DNA from: Neocallimastix lanati (nom. inval.)
Taxonomy: Eukaryota; Neocallimastigomycota; Neocallimastigomycetes; Neocallimastigales; Neocallimastigaceae
NCBI GenBank assembly: GCA_016946835.1
Contig: JACVTC010000016.1
Location: forward strand, 260,001 to 324,000
DNA: 64,000 bases
Direction: 5' to 3'
Below, piece by piece: positions 32,715 through 44,500 of the stretch. The first letter of the stretch is position 1. Every line of letters begins with the position of its first letter. Position numbers and translations under genes: made by a program. The notes beneath the pieces were generated by a model that was given only the letters and a program-made list of their open reading frames with translations, searched no databases and was not told the origin of the DNA.

Positions 32715-33755
32715 ATGAGTGAAAAAAGGAATATAACGAATACTGTTGAAGAAACAGTAAATACATTAAACCAAATAAATACAGTAAACATAGCAAATAA
32801 ACCAACTACTACAAAACACCTATTAACATCAAATAACTACAGACTATGGTTAACGGATATGGATCTTTTATTAGTTATTAATGATGTTGATGACTATGTT
32901 TACGAAGAAAAGGTAAAAGTTATAAAGAAAAACAAAATAGCTAAAGAAAATCTAAAGAAATATAAAAAGGTTAGAGGTTGTGATGACCTATATTATGAAA
33001 AAGACGTCACAAAAGAAATGATAAAGCTAGATTCTTTAGCTAAGCATCTGATAAACAATAGCATATCAGATGAAATCAAAATCAAATTAGATTTTCAGAG
33101 ATCTAGTGCCTATCAAATTTGGAACATTTTAAAAGCAAGTAATACTAGATCAAATGAAGAAAGGAAATTAGAATTAAAAAATAAGTTAGAGAATATGAAA
33201 TATAACAAAGAAAATGATATTTCACTATTTATTGAAGAAATGAACAACATTTTCAATGAATTAAGTAGTCTTGAAATGGAAATCAGCGATGAGAAGAAAT
33301 TTGAATATCTCTATCTCGCTCTTCCATATGAAATAACATTGGAAGTTAACATAATGGACCACGATGGGAAATGGGAAGATGTTACCAAATGTCTAAAAAA
33401 GAAGGTCCCTAAGCTAAAATATCTTAAGGAACTTAGAAAAGAAAATAACCACAAGAATAATACAGTAATAAACGTTAACTCAATGACCAAGAAAAATAGA
33501 TTCACACCAAGAAACAACAGAGGAAGAAAAAGATGTTATATATGTAACAAGCTAGGACATATAGCACGGGACTGTTGGCATAATGAGAAGAACAAAAGAA
33601 AAAAGAACAATAATATCAAAGCCAACAACGCAAGTATAAACAAAGAGGATGGGTATTGCGAATTTGCTGATGCTCAAATAAGCCTCAAAGATTACAATTC
33701 AGATGAAGATATCCAATCCTCATACTCCGTTCGACCGAGGCGTGGACACTACTAA
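32715..33755 (+). CDS. Copia element E Gag
   Basis: 346 codons from ATG 32715, only nine bases after the primer site. It has the copia Gag layout: an N-terminal LTSNNYRLWLTDMDLLL segment, a helical middle (LKNKLENMKYNKENDISLFIEEMN) and a CCHC knuckle CYICNKLGHIARDC (about residue 273). The last 53 nt overlap the pol frame, which is +1 relative to gag. In the overlap lies CCG AGG C at 33735-33741, followed four codons later by the gag stop. Gag forms the particle and binds RNA. Confidence 0.9.
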   Translation: MSEKRNITNTVEETVNTLNQINTVNIANKPTTTKHLLTSNNYRLWLTDMDLLLVINDVDDYVYEEKVKVIKKNKIAKENLKKYKKVRGCDDLYYEKDVTKEMIKLDSLAKHLINNSISDEIKIKLDFQRSSAYQIWNILKASNTRSNEERKLELKNKLENMKYNKENDISLFIEEMNNIFNELSSLEMEISDEKKFEYLYLALPYEITLEVNIMDHDGKWEDVTKCLKKKVPKLKYLKELRKENNHKNNTVINVNSMTKKNRFTPRNNRGRKRCYICNKLGHIARDCWHNEKNKRKKNNNIKANNASINKEDGYCEFADAQISLKDYNSDEDIQSSYSVRPRRGHY

Positions 33756-36700
33756 AGCAGAAAATAACATGCCGAGACAAAACCTCAGTTATTATGTGAC
33801 TGCCCCATCAACTAAAGCGAAGCTACCAAGTAATATAGTCAGTTGGACAATTGACTCCGGAGTCACCTATCACATGACAAATGCATTATCAAGTTTAATA
33901 GATAAGATAAGGTGTGAAGAAATAATCCAATTCGCTGACGGAGGTACAGTTACTGCTACGTACAAAGGTACGTACGTAGGCTATATTAACAATAATGAAA
34001 TTACATTACGAAATGTATTATATATCCCTAAATTCAAAAGAAGTTTGTTGTCAATAGACAACTTAAGTGAAGAAGGTTATAAAACAATATTTTACAATTT
34101 TAATAATAAAAATTTAGTTAGCATTTACAACAAAGAAGGCAAAAGGATATTTACTACCAAATCTAATAAATCCAAAATATATAAAGTATGGACTTTCAAA
34201 AATAAAATAGAATATAATAGGGACAACAACAAAAAGACTATTACATGTGACAATATTATAAAAGCTTTTAACACAGAAAACATGGAGCTATGGCACCGCC
34301 GTCTTGGCCACTTTTATATAGATAACATTAAGGAAAAATTAAATAATATAAACATACAAAATAAATGTATAATATGTGCGTCCAAGATGAGAAATAAACC
34401 TTATATCAAAGCAAGAAACAAGTCAAAAGAGCCGTTTGAACTTATACATATGGATACAGTGTCATCCCTAGATAGCTCCATATATGGAAATAAATATTTC
34501 TTAAGTATATTAGATGATTATACCAGGTACGGATGGGTCTTTTTTATGAACTCAAAAGCCGAAGTGTTCAATATTTTCAGAAAATGGTATAAGAAAGTCA
34601 CCAACATTTTCAACAAAAATATTAAATATATACGAACCGACAATGGTACTGAGTTTACAAATAATAACTTTAGGAAATTTTGTGAAGAGAATGGTATTGA
34701 ACAACAATTTTCAATACCTTACAACCCACAGCAAAACGGAAGAGCCGAACGTTTTCAAGAAACTCTCATTTATAACGCCACCGCCATGCTCAAAGACGGT
34801 AAACTAAATCATAAATATTGGGAAGATGCTGTAAGGACAGCAAATTACATTCATAATAGGTTACCACATAATGGTAACAACAACAAAGTGCCTTTTGAGG
34901 AATTATATCGAGAAAAGGTCGATTATGAAAAGTTTAGAGTATTTGGTTGCCAAGTTTACTTTTATATCCCAAAACAATTTAGGCGAAAATTCAACGGAAC
35001 CTCCCTTCCTGGAATATTTTTAGGATATGATGATAAAAATCCAACAGCCTACATAATATATGATACTACAAATAATAAAATAGTCCTTTCAAGGGCAGTT
35101 GAATTCTTCGAAGATATCCCTGGTAATATTTCCGCACCTTCTACAAGACCAGAAATATATAACTTTGAGGTTAATATGGAAGAATACGATGAAAATAACA
35201 AAAGTACAGTATTACTCCAAGACTATAATAACAAAAATAAGGAACATGAAAATAAAGAGACAACAGAAAATAGAGAAGAAAATAAAAATAATATAATTAA
35301 TTACAATTTAAATACAAATAATAACAATATAAATAATAATGATAATTTAAATAATTTAAATAATAATTATTTAGAAAATAATAATTTAAATAACAATAAT
35401 AATATAAATAATAATTATCCAAATGATAATAATTTAAATAAATATAATTTTAATAAAAATTATTTAAATGATAATAATATTAATTTTACTTATAGTCCTA
35501 ATCCAAATAAAAATTTTCCCCAATCAACCAATATAATTGACCCATATAAAAATTATAATAATTATAATATTTTACCTTTAAATAATTTAAATAGTAATAT
35601 AAGTAGCAATTTACCTTTTGCAGAAAACTTAAATCCGGCCATTTACAATTATAATGGTGGATTTATAAATCCTAATTTAAATTATTTAAATAAAAATAAT
35701 TATATTCAAAATGAAAATTATAATAATTTTCTAAATGAATATAAGGGTCATTTATATTTAAATGATAATAATTTAAATAATAATTATATTAATAAAATTA
35801 TAAATTATGAAAATAATGCTCAAAATTCATCAAATTCAGGAAATTTAAACAATAAAAATTCAGAAGACAATTCTCAAGGTAAATATAATTTAATTAACAA
35901 TATAAATAATAAAAATGATAAAATGGAACAATCCATACATAATTCAAATTGTAATGATAACGTTATGAATGGAAATTCAAGTTCCATTGATAATAATTAT
36001 GTAAAAAATAATTACATTCCAAATAATAATTTATATAAAAATAATTTTAATACAAAAATGAGAACTAATAATTTATATGATGGTCAGTCGAATATGAACG
36101 ATGTCCAACGTATAAATAATAATTCTAATATAAACAAAGAATTAAATTCAAATATAAACAATGAATTAAATTCAAATATAAACAAAGAATTAAATTCAAA
36201 TATAAACAATGAATTAAATTCAAATATAAATAAAGAATTAAATTCAAATATAAACAATGAATTAAATTCAAATGTAAATAAAGAATTAAATTCAAATATA
36301 AAAAATGAATTAAATCCAAATGTAAGCAAAGAATTAAATTCAAATGTAAACAAAGAATTAAATTCAAATGTAAACAAAGAATTAAATTCAAAAGTAAACA
36401 AAGAATTAAACTCAAATATAAAAAATGAATTAAATTCAAATGTAAACAAAGAATTAAATTCAAATGAAAATAAAGAATTAAATAAATTAGATATGAGTAA
36501 TAAATCAAATAATTCTACAATATCAAATATTAATAATGATAAAGAAACACCAGATAAAACAAATAATAAGAAAACAAGTAAACGTAAAGGAAAGAGAAAA
36601 CTTGATTCAGAAACAAAACCTGAAACAAAGAAATTAAAATCATCTAATTTAAAGGACAAGAACGTTAAACGGAAAGGTAAGAGAAAGCTTGATTCTGAAT

Positions 36701-38310
36701 TAAAACCAGAATCAAAGAAAATAAAATCATTTGATTTAATGGATATAATAGAAGATAATTTTTCTTTGTTATCTACAAAGGAGGAGCTGTGTGAACCCTA
36801 TAATTATCCTGATATATTCAATAAAATTGATAAAAATGAATGGTTACAAGCAGTCAAGGAGGAATTAAACAGCATGAAAAACTTAAAAGTTTATAAGAAA
36901 GTTGATAGGGTACCCAAGGGTAGTAATATAATAACACCAAAGTGGGTGTTCAGATACAAATATAATTCAGACAATAGTATAAATAAAAGAAAAGCAAGAC
37001 TGGTAGCCAGAGGTTTTACACAAAAACAAGGCATTGATTATAATGAGACGTTCTCACCCACATTGAAACAGGACTCTTTGAGAATAGCAACTGCTATTGC
37101 ATCAGCCAATAACTTTAATATATATCAAATTGATATAAAATCAGCCTATCTAAACGCTACACTAAACGAAGATGTTTATATGGAAATTCCAGAAGGTGCT
37201 GAAGATTATAAAAATGGCTATTGGAAACTAAATAAAGCCTTGTACGGTTTGAAACAGTCTGGTCGTTTGTGGAACGAGACTTTAAATGAAAAACTTATAA
37301 ATATTGGTTTTAATAGACTTCGAAGTGAACCATGCATTTACGTTAAAATGAATGATCGGAATAAAATTATTTGTCTTCTTACAGTTTATGTAGATGATAT
37401 ATTATTAACAGGTAATGAACATGAAGTTTATAAAACAAAACATTTACTAAAAAATTATTTTAACATAACTGATATAGGTCCTGTGGATACAATCATTGGC
37501 GTTAAATTTATAAAAGAAAAGGACGGCTATCTATTGCAACAACATAAATATCTAGAGAATATATTAAGAAAATTTGATATAGATAAGTATAAAATATCTT
37601 CAAATATGATACCAGAAGAAAATGAAGAATTAAGAAAAAGAAAATTCAATATCACGAAATACCAACAAGCTATAGGTAGTTTATTATATCTCGCGATATG
37701 TACTAGACCGGATATCTTATTTCCTGTGAATAAAGCTTCCAGAAAAGCCAAAGATCCAAATTATGAAGATTGGTATAATGTCATCAAAATATTTAGATAC
37801 CTCAAGGGAAAACCTAATTATGGTTTAAGGTATTCAGGAAACTTAAAATTAAATGTTTATGTAGATGCAGATTACGGAGGAGATGTAGAGTCTAGAAAAT
37901 CTACTACGGGTTATATAATTAAAATAGGTTCAGGACCTACCTCATGGTATTCAAAATTACAACACTGTGTATCTGTATCTTCTGCCGAAAGTGAATATTA
38001 TGGAATAAATGAATGCGCTAGACATTGCTTGTGGTATGAAAATGTATTAAATGAATTAAAATTAAATTGTAATTGTATAACAATAAATGTAGATAATAAA
38101 GCTGCCATTTATAATTGCGAAAATGAAACTATTAACCCAAGATCTAGACACATAGACATAAAATATCACCACACAAGAGATCTTATTAAAGAAAATAAAA
38201 TAAAACTAAAATATATAAAGTCTGAAGATAATCTAGCCGATGGTTTTACAAAGTATCTCAATACATATCTATTAAATAAATTTAGAGATTCTATTATGGT
38301 GAAGTGTTAG
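33703..38310 (+). CDS. Copia element E Pol (protease, integrase, RT, RNase H)
   Basis: 1535 open codons in copia order. Protease WTIDSGVTYHM (about residue 50); integrase zinc domain (LWHRRLGH...CIICASK, about 195-225) and D-D-E core (HMDTVSS, RTDNGTEF, NGRAERFQE, to about 350); then some 415 residues dominated by Asn (about 527-942); RT (WVFRYKYN, RLVARGFTQ, IDIKSAYLNA, YVDDILL at about 1228); RNase H (YVDADYGG, SSAESEYYG, ADGFTK). All catalytic residues are visible and no break is seen. Probably made as Gag-Pol by +1 frameshifting; the ATG at 33703 may not be used. The Asn-rich part includes a coding minisatellite (36127-36490). Confidence 0.92.
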   Translation: MKISNPHTPFDRGVDTTKAENNMPRQNLSYYVTAPSTKAKLPSNIVSWTIDSGVTYHMTNALSSLIDKIRCEEIIQFADGGTVTATYKGTYVGYINNNEITLRNVLYIPKFKRSLLSIDNLSEEGYKTIFYNFNNKNLVSIYNKEGKRIFTTKSNKSKIYKVWTFKNKIEYNRDNNKKTITCDNIIKAFNTENMELWHRRLGHFYIDNIKEKLNNINIQNKCIICASKMRNKPYIKARNKSKEPFELIHMDTVSSLDSSIYGNKYFLSILDDYTRYGWVFFMNSKAEVFNIFRKWYKKVTNIFNKNIKYIRTDNGTEFTNNNFRKFCEENGIEQQFSIPYNPQQNGRAERFQETLIYNATAMLKDGKLNHKYWEDAVRTANYIHNRLPHNGNNNKVPFEELYREKVDYEKFRVFGCQVYFYIPKQFRRKFNGTSLPGIFLGYDDKNPTAYIIYDTTNNKIVLSRAVEFFEDIPGNISAPSTRPEIYNFEVNMEEYDENNKSTVLLQDYNNKNKEHENKETTENREENKNNIINYNLNTNNNNINNNDNLNNLNNNYLENNNLNNNNNINNNYPNDNNLNKYNFNKNYLNDNNINFTYSPNPNKNFPQSTNIIDPYKNYNNYNILPLNNLNSNISSNLPFAENLNPAIYNYNGGFINPNLNYLNKNNYIQNENYNNFLNEYKGHLYLNDNNLNNNYINKIINYENNAQNSSNSGNLNNKNSEDNSQGKYNLINNINNKNDKMEQSIHNSNCNDNVMNGNSSSIDNNYVKNNYIPNNNLYKNNFNTKMRTNNLYDGQSNMNDVQRINNNSNINKELNSNINNELNSNINKELNSNINNELNSNINKELNSNINNELNSNVNKELNSNIKNELNPNVSKELNSNVNKELNSNVNKELNSKVNKELNSNIKNELNSNVNKELNSNENKELNKLDMSNKSNNSTISNINNDKETPDKTNNKKTSKRKGKRKLDSETKPETKKLKSSNLKDKNVKRKGKRKLDSELKPESKKIKSFDLMDIIEDNFSLLSTKEELCEPYNYPDIFNKIDKNEWLQAVKEELNSMKNLKVYKKVDRVPKGSNIITPKWVFRYKYNSDNSINKRKARLVARGFTQKQGIDYNETFSPTLKQDSLRIATAIASANNFNIYQIDIKSAYLNATLNEDVYMEIPEGAEDYKNGYWKLNKALYGLKQSGRLWNETLNEKLINIGFNRLRSEPCIYVKMNDRNKIICLLTVYVDDILLTGNEHEVYKTKHLLKNYFNITDIGPVDTIIGVKFIKEKDGYLLQQHKYLENILRKFDIDKYKISSNMIPEENEELRKRKFNITKYQQAIGSLLYLAICTRPDILFPVNKASRKAKDPNYEDWYNVIKIFRYLKGKPNYGLRYSGNLKLNVYVDADYGGDVESRKSTTGYIIKIGSGPTSWYSKLQHCVSVSSAESEYYGINECARHCLWYENVLNELKLNCNCITINVDNKAAIYNCENETINPRSRHIDIKYHHTRDLIKENKIKLKYIKSEDNLADGFTKYLNTYLLNKFRDSIMVKC
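36127..36490 (+). repeat. 24-bp coding minisatellite in E pol, about 15 units
   Basis: Repeats of a 24-nt unit encoding NKELNSNI or NNELNSNI, with small changes (NVNKELNS, NIKNELNP). It keeps the reading frame, so unit number can change without breaking pol. Confidence 0.9.
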
Positions 38311-38333
38311 TCACAATTGAACTTTAGGAGGAG

Positions 38334-38587
38334 TGTTAAAAATAAAGTTCAAATAGTATAGTAATTTATATTATATATATTTAAATCTTTATGTATGTAT
38401 GTATGTATGTGGCTTAATACATATAATATTAATATGAAGATATTGTGTAATTGATGTAGTAAAAAACTAATACATGTAATTAGTATAAAATAAAATAATA
38501 ATTTAATAATTAAATAAAATAGAACTTAAATAAAATAAAAAAATAAAAAATAAAATAAAATAAAAAATAAAAAAAAAAAAAACAAAA
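38334..38587 (+). mobile_element. 3' LTR of copia element E
   Basis: Follows the polypurine tract CTTTAGGAGGAG. Almost identical to the 5' LTR over about 250 bp, so insertion is recent. Right flank ACATA matches the left flank. Confidence 0.85.
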
Positions 38588-38631
38588 ACATATAAAGTTA
38601 TTAAATTTAATTATAATTTCGAATTGTATAT

Positions 38632-39110
38632 GTTAAAGTTTTAAGATAATTTGGTCTTAACGATTAGGTCAAGATGCCAAATTATAGTAATTAATTAATA
38701 ACTTAATTTTACTCTTATTTAAAACATATTGTTATTAGTAAATTTTATAATTAAGTTTTTATTTAAAATATAAATTTTATTTAATCTTAATAATATTTTA
38801 TTACATTATTATTTTATATAATTATTACTATAATTTAAATTACAATAATCCTACAAGGATTAATCAAAGAATTTAAACATGTATTTATAAAAAATAATTA
38901 ATTATTAAAATATTAATTATTAATATGAATATGTAAATAATATTAATATAAGTTTGATATTGATAATATAAAGTTAGATAATAATATAAATATTTAATAT
39001 AAATAAAATATAAGAATCAAATATTGCTAAATATTATATTTTATAATTAAAATATAATATGTAGAAATTAATTTAATGACAATCACGTGTTTGCATTATT
39101 TAATATATAT
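38632..39110 (+). repeat. About 480-bp interspersed repeat (copy 2)
   Basis: TGTTAAAGTTTTAAGATAATTTGG... to CACGTGTTTGCATTATTTAA, very similar to 29214-29697 with small indels. No coding capacity. Confidence 0.7.
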
Positions 39111-39335
39111 TAAATTCAGTATGTTAATAATATTTAGTAATTAGTTGGCCTAGACTAATTCCTAAATATTTTAATAATAATTATTATATTATTAATTATT
39201 AATATTGAAATTCATATAACTGAATTATTGAAATTGAAATTGAAATTGAATTAAATGGAAATTCAATTATTATCTTAACAGTATAATTGAAATCATTAGT
39301 TTATTGTATTTTTTCTAGTTCCGTAACAAAGACAA
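39111..39335. other. AT-rich flank of element G
   Basis: Nothing coding. GAAATTGAAATTGAAATTG repeats at about 39226-39250 recall a similar stretch at 31698-31730. The last bases before element G are CAAAGACAA. Confidence 0.5.
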
Positions 39336-40333
39336 TGTAAGAATCTATAATTATTTTTAACAAAATAATTATATTTTCTTAGTTAGGTTATAATTAATAT
39401 AACTTTTATTTAACTCATATTTCATTTATACAATTAATTATAATTAATAATTTATTTAATTATATATTAAAATTTTATTTAGTTTAATATTAAAAATTTA
39501 TTTAATCAAATAATTTTTACACATTTAAAATAATATTAAATTTATTTAATTATTCACTTAATTATTAAATTTATTAGTTTTAGTTTTCTCTCACTTATTA
39601 AATCATAAACTAAAACACTATTCTGTATTTTATCATGTATTCTGTATTCTATCATGTATTCTGTATTGTATTAATCATGTATTTTATTATTAATGTATTG
39701 TTTTATATTTTTATGTAAAGTTCTATAAAATAGAACTAAATAGATTAAATTTTAAATTTTATGATCGAAATAATTTTCATTATTTTATTCTTTTATTTTC
39801 GATCATTATATTAGATTAAGTAATCGGTTAATTAAGGTTTTTCCAATTACTTCTTAAAAGTAATCGGTTTTACTTAATTAACGCGATGATCGATATGGAT
39901 AGAATATCGATCAAAAAACTTATCTAGGTTTTTCTTCTAGTCTTTTCCTAGATAAGAGATTTGTTAAGATTAGAAGCCCTTTTGATTTTAACCTTATTTT
40001 GACAAAAAAGTATAAATAAGGCTCTTGAGTTCTCTTTGAGAAATCAAGAGTTATTATTATAACAATTATAATATAATAATAATAACAATAAGTTTTAACA
40101 TTTAAAATTTTTAATAAATAATAAAACAAATTATTTTAATAAAACAAATTTTATAATTAAAACTTCTCCTTATCAATTTTAGTGTTTCGTCTATTATAAT
40201 TAGTTATAATAAACTCGATAATTAGAAAGAACCATAGGTAAGTATGATTCTTTTCTAAACCTTTAATATTAGCAGTTAGAGCTAATATTAATGATTAATA
40301 ATTTAATTATAATTTTTTAATTAAATTATTACA
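39336..40333 (+). mobile_element. 5' LTR of Ty3 element G
   Basis: 998 bp, TGTAAGAATC...AATTATTACA. Nearly identical to 44952-45949. A TATA-like TATAAATAAGG lies near 40010, and GAACCATAGGTAAGTATG (about 40228) looks like a splice-donor or R-region motif. Confidence 0.9.
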
Positions 40334-41561
40334 ATAATATCTCTTCTTAGTATAGTTTAATAGAATAGTTAATTAATTTAATAATATAATTAATTTCTAG
40401 AATCAAGTAGTACAAAATAATTTAGTGTAGTGCAATAAAAATTTTTATGATTAATAATAAATAAAATAATATAAATTATATAGAATAATCTAGAAATTAA
40501 AAAAATAAATTAAAATATAGTAAACAAATTAAATATTAAAATATAAGTAGATAATATTAGTAAATCAGATCAAAAATCATTAATAATTTAGTATAGAAAT
40601 TATAAGAATAAATTAATATAAACCATAAATTAAATATTAAAAAATAAGTAAATAGTAATAATTAGTTGGATAAATAATTAAAATCATAAAAAATTAAAAG
40701 AATAGATATATAGTAATAAATAATAATAAATAATAATAAATAATAATAAATAATAATAAATAATAATAAATAATAATAAATAATAATAAAATAATAATAA
40801 ATAATAATAAATAATAATAAATAATAATAAAATAATAATAAATAATAATAAATAATAATAAATAATAATAAATAATACTAAATAATACTAAATAATAATA
40901 AATAATAATAAATAATAAATAATACTAAATAATAATAAATAATAAATAATAATAAATAATAATAAATAATAATAAATAATAATAAATAATAATAAATAAT
41001 AATAAATAATGATAGTAAATAATAAATGATAAATGATAAATGATAAATGATAAATAATAAAAAAAATTAAACAACAATAAATAGCAATAATAAAATAAAT
41101 AATAACAATAATAAGAACACATAAATACACTAACATATGTTTACATGATTTTAGGGAAATAGAACTGGAAGAAGTAGGCCAAGGAAACAATATAGAAGAA
41201 CCAAGACTTAGTACAGACCTTAGAAGCAGAAGTGTGTTAGCATCTAGGTAACAGTTTCCGGATTAAGTTTATCTGTCACAGGCAGCGATCTGGGCAGCTC
41301 TGGACTGGCCTATCCGATGTGTGGTAGGTTGCAATCGTGGTGTACGCGGGAACATGACACCAGTAATAGGCAAGCTGCTCCCGTCATTAAGTACATACTA
41401 CTGTTTACTGCTAACGTGCTTCTGGAAAATCGTCTGGAAATGCTTGAGTATTTTCTTATTCAACTGTTTTCTTTCGCCAAAACTTCCTAACTATGACCTT
41501 ATAATCATAATAAACATATATATATAATTCATAGTTAATATAATTTATAATTTAGGTAAAA
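40334..41561 (+). promoter_or_regulatory. Element G leader: AT repeats, then a conserved GC-richer RNA block
   Basis: A 1.2-kb leader. 40710-41060 is an (AATAATAAAT)-like microsatellite. 41140-41480 is much richer in G and C; 41259-41410 shares ordered blocks with the leader of B1 (CGGATTAAGTTTATC, ATCGTGG, ATGACACCA, AAGCTGC). No tRNA 3'-end primer site was found after the LTR. Confidence 0.65.
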
Positions 41562-44500
41562 ATGGAATCCAATAGTAATAACGCCCAAATTCCAAGTGAA
41601 GTTGAATCCTCAAAGCTTATAACAGCTTTAACAGAATTTATTCCTACCTTCTTTTCCGCCAACGGAGTGTTATCCAAGGACTTAGCTGATAACAACAAAC
41701 TTAACGTTAATGAGCTCCTGGAACAGAGTGAATTGTTTTTTAAAAAACATCCCAACTCTTTTTCCACGGACGACTTAAAAATTTCTTATGTTATCAGCAT
41801 GTTACATGGACCTCCAAAGAAATGGGGACTTTCATTGAAGGCTGATGGGACTTTAAATTCGTTAAGCTATGACACCTTTAAAGATATTTTGATAAGCAAT
41901 TTTGGGGATACTAAAGAACAGAAGGATGTTCTTATTGAACAACTTCTAAACTTAAAACAACTTCATTTAGGAAGAGCCGCATTATATACTATTGAATTTC
42001 GAAGGTTAGCTGGACGTATTGGATGGCCGGACGATGTATTCATTGACCTAATCAAAAGAGGTCTTCTTGAGGATGTTAAAACAGAGTTCAATAAATTAGA
42101 CAAACCTAAAAGTTTATTTGAGGCAACAAATTCTATTATCAATATTGATAGAAAATGTTTACTTAAGCAAAAAGTAAAGACCAATGACTACAAGCCAAAG
42201 AGTAGTAAATCTTTCAAACGAAAAAGAAACGAAACTAACATGACCGAAAACAAATTTAAACGCAATAAGCACCATAAGGGACGAGACAATGGAAGTATTT
42301 TATCAGCAAATTACACCCCAAGTCATAATAATAAAATGACTACAACTTTCTTGTTAACCGTTAATAACAAAAAGATTAAAACCAGAATCCTTATTGACTC
42401 GGGCTCTGCTAGAAGTTATCTCTGCAAAAGCTTCGTAACAGCAAACAAAATTCCTTATTCAAACCTCTCAAATACGATCAATGTAAAACTTCCTAATGAA
42501 AAGAATATGGCTATAAAACAAGTTACAAAACGTCTTAAGCTTACTTTCATGGACCATACGGAAACATTTGAATTCTTTATAGCCAATTTACAACTTCAAG
42601 ACGTATCTGCAATCCTTGGAAGAGATTGGTTAAGCCTTCATTCACCTTACATTGATTACAAAAATAATAAAATTTACTTCTTGGAAAGCTACTGTAAAAA
42701 CCATTGCCCTTCTGCTAAGGGTAATAGGTTTGTTTTCCATTCATCAGATATTACTGCTTCTCTCTTACCCAATAATGAACAGAAGGAAGAAATTCCTCTT
42801 GACTCAATAATTCCAGATTCCATACCTGAAGACGAACTTAGCGATATGAACATTTGCGCTGCTTTAGTTCACAATAGTGAAATTAAGAATACCAAAAGAA
42901 ATAAAAAAATAATTAAAAAATATTATTATGACCTTTGTATTGTATTTGAAAAGAAAGAAGCTGATAAACTCCCTCCACACCGTGTTTATGATATATCCAT
43001 TGATTTAGTTCCCGGTGCTCAACTTTATTTTGGACCAATTTATTCGTTGACTGTTGAAGAAAAGAAGGCACTTCGTGAATACATTAAGGAAAACCTTGCT
43101 AAAGGATTCATTAGAAAATCAAAATCTCCTGCTGGTGCCCCGGTGCTATTTGTTAGAAAACGTGACGGTTCTCTTAGACTTTGTGTTGACTATAGAAAGC
43201 TCAATTCTATCACCATTAGAAACAGTTATCCAATTCCTAGGATATCTGATTTGATAGAATCATTTAAAGGTGCTATTATTTTCTCTCGGCTTGACTTAAG
43301 ATCTGCCTATAACTTAGTTCGTGTCAAGAAAGGCCATGAATACCTTACTGCTTTTCGTACTCCTTTTGGTCATTTTGAATACCGTGTAATGCCTTTTGGT
43401 TTACGTAATGCACCTTCGGTTTTTCAACGCTTTATCCAAGACATTTTTTCTGATGATATTGGCTTGTTTCTCTTTGTCTACTTAGATGACATTATAATAT
43501 ATTTTAAAAAGCCTCAATATTTAAACCAACGCCAGATAAGATGGAGCCTCTTTCTTTCTAAGTTTGACTTTAGGATTTCGTTCAGACCTGGATCAAGGTG
43601 TGGTAAACCAGATTCGTTGTCGAGACGTCCGGATTATAAATCCGTGGTTTCCCTCCACAACAAAGACCGTCCTTTATTGGATGATAATGCCTTATGTTGT
43701 GCAAACACTGATAATATTAGTAGTTTGATTGATGCCCAAACGGCTGACACATATTGCAAATCTATTTTAGAAAAGATTAAAACTAAGTCAAACACAGTTA
43801 AAAGTTCTTTATTTTCTTTAAATGAAGGGGTCTTACATTTCCAAAACAGAATCATCGTCCCATCCACTTTAAGAGCAAGAATTTTGAAATCTTTTCATGA
43901 CTCACCCACCAACGGACACCAAGGTATTGACAAAACTCTTGATAAAATCAAGAGATACCACTGGTGGCCTAATATGAAGAAAGATATTCATAATTATGTA
44001 CTTTCTTGTTCAACTTGTGCTAGGTGTAAAATTCGTAGACATAAACCCTACGGAAAAATTCAACCGTTGCCTGTTCCCAATAAACCATGGGAAATTATTG
44101 GGGTTGATTTTATAGTTTCGTTACCTAGTTCACAAGATTGCACATGTATTATGGTGGTTTCGGATCACTTAACAAAGATGATCCATTTAGTTCCTTGCTC
44201 CGACGTCCCTTCCGCTGACCTGACCGCCAAGATGCTCCTTTACAACGTTTTTCGGTATCATGGATTCCCTAAAATCATTGTCTCTGATCATGGCTCCCAG
44301 TTCTCTTCTGAATTTTGGACCTCACTCTGCTCAGCTCTAAATACTAAGCCAAGACTCGCTACTGCTCATCACCAACAAACAAATGGTCAAGTCGAAAGGG
44401 CTAATTCCGTAATCGAACAATATTTACGATGCTACTGTTCTACTGCCCAAAATGAATGGTGCTTTTATCTACCTCTTTGTGAAATGGCTTATAACAACTC

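Noticed and set aside
36084-36659. Antisense open frames over the E pol minisatellite
   Set aside because: They are reverse reads of a 24-bp repeat that is clearly coding on the plus strand; the resulting FEFNSLF repeats have no support.
40710-41060. AATAAT repeats as a CRISPR-like array or origin
   Set aside because: A plain microsatellite without spacers; CRISPR is not expected in a eukaryote.
41321-41527. 68-codon ORF in the G leader
   Set aside because: It overlaps the block conserved as RNA with B1, where the reading frame is not kept.
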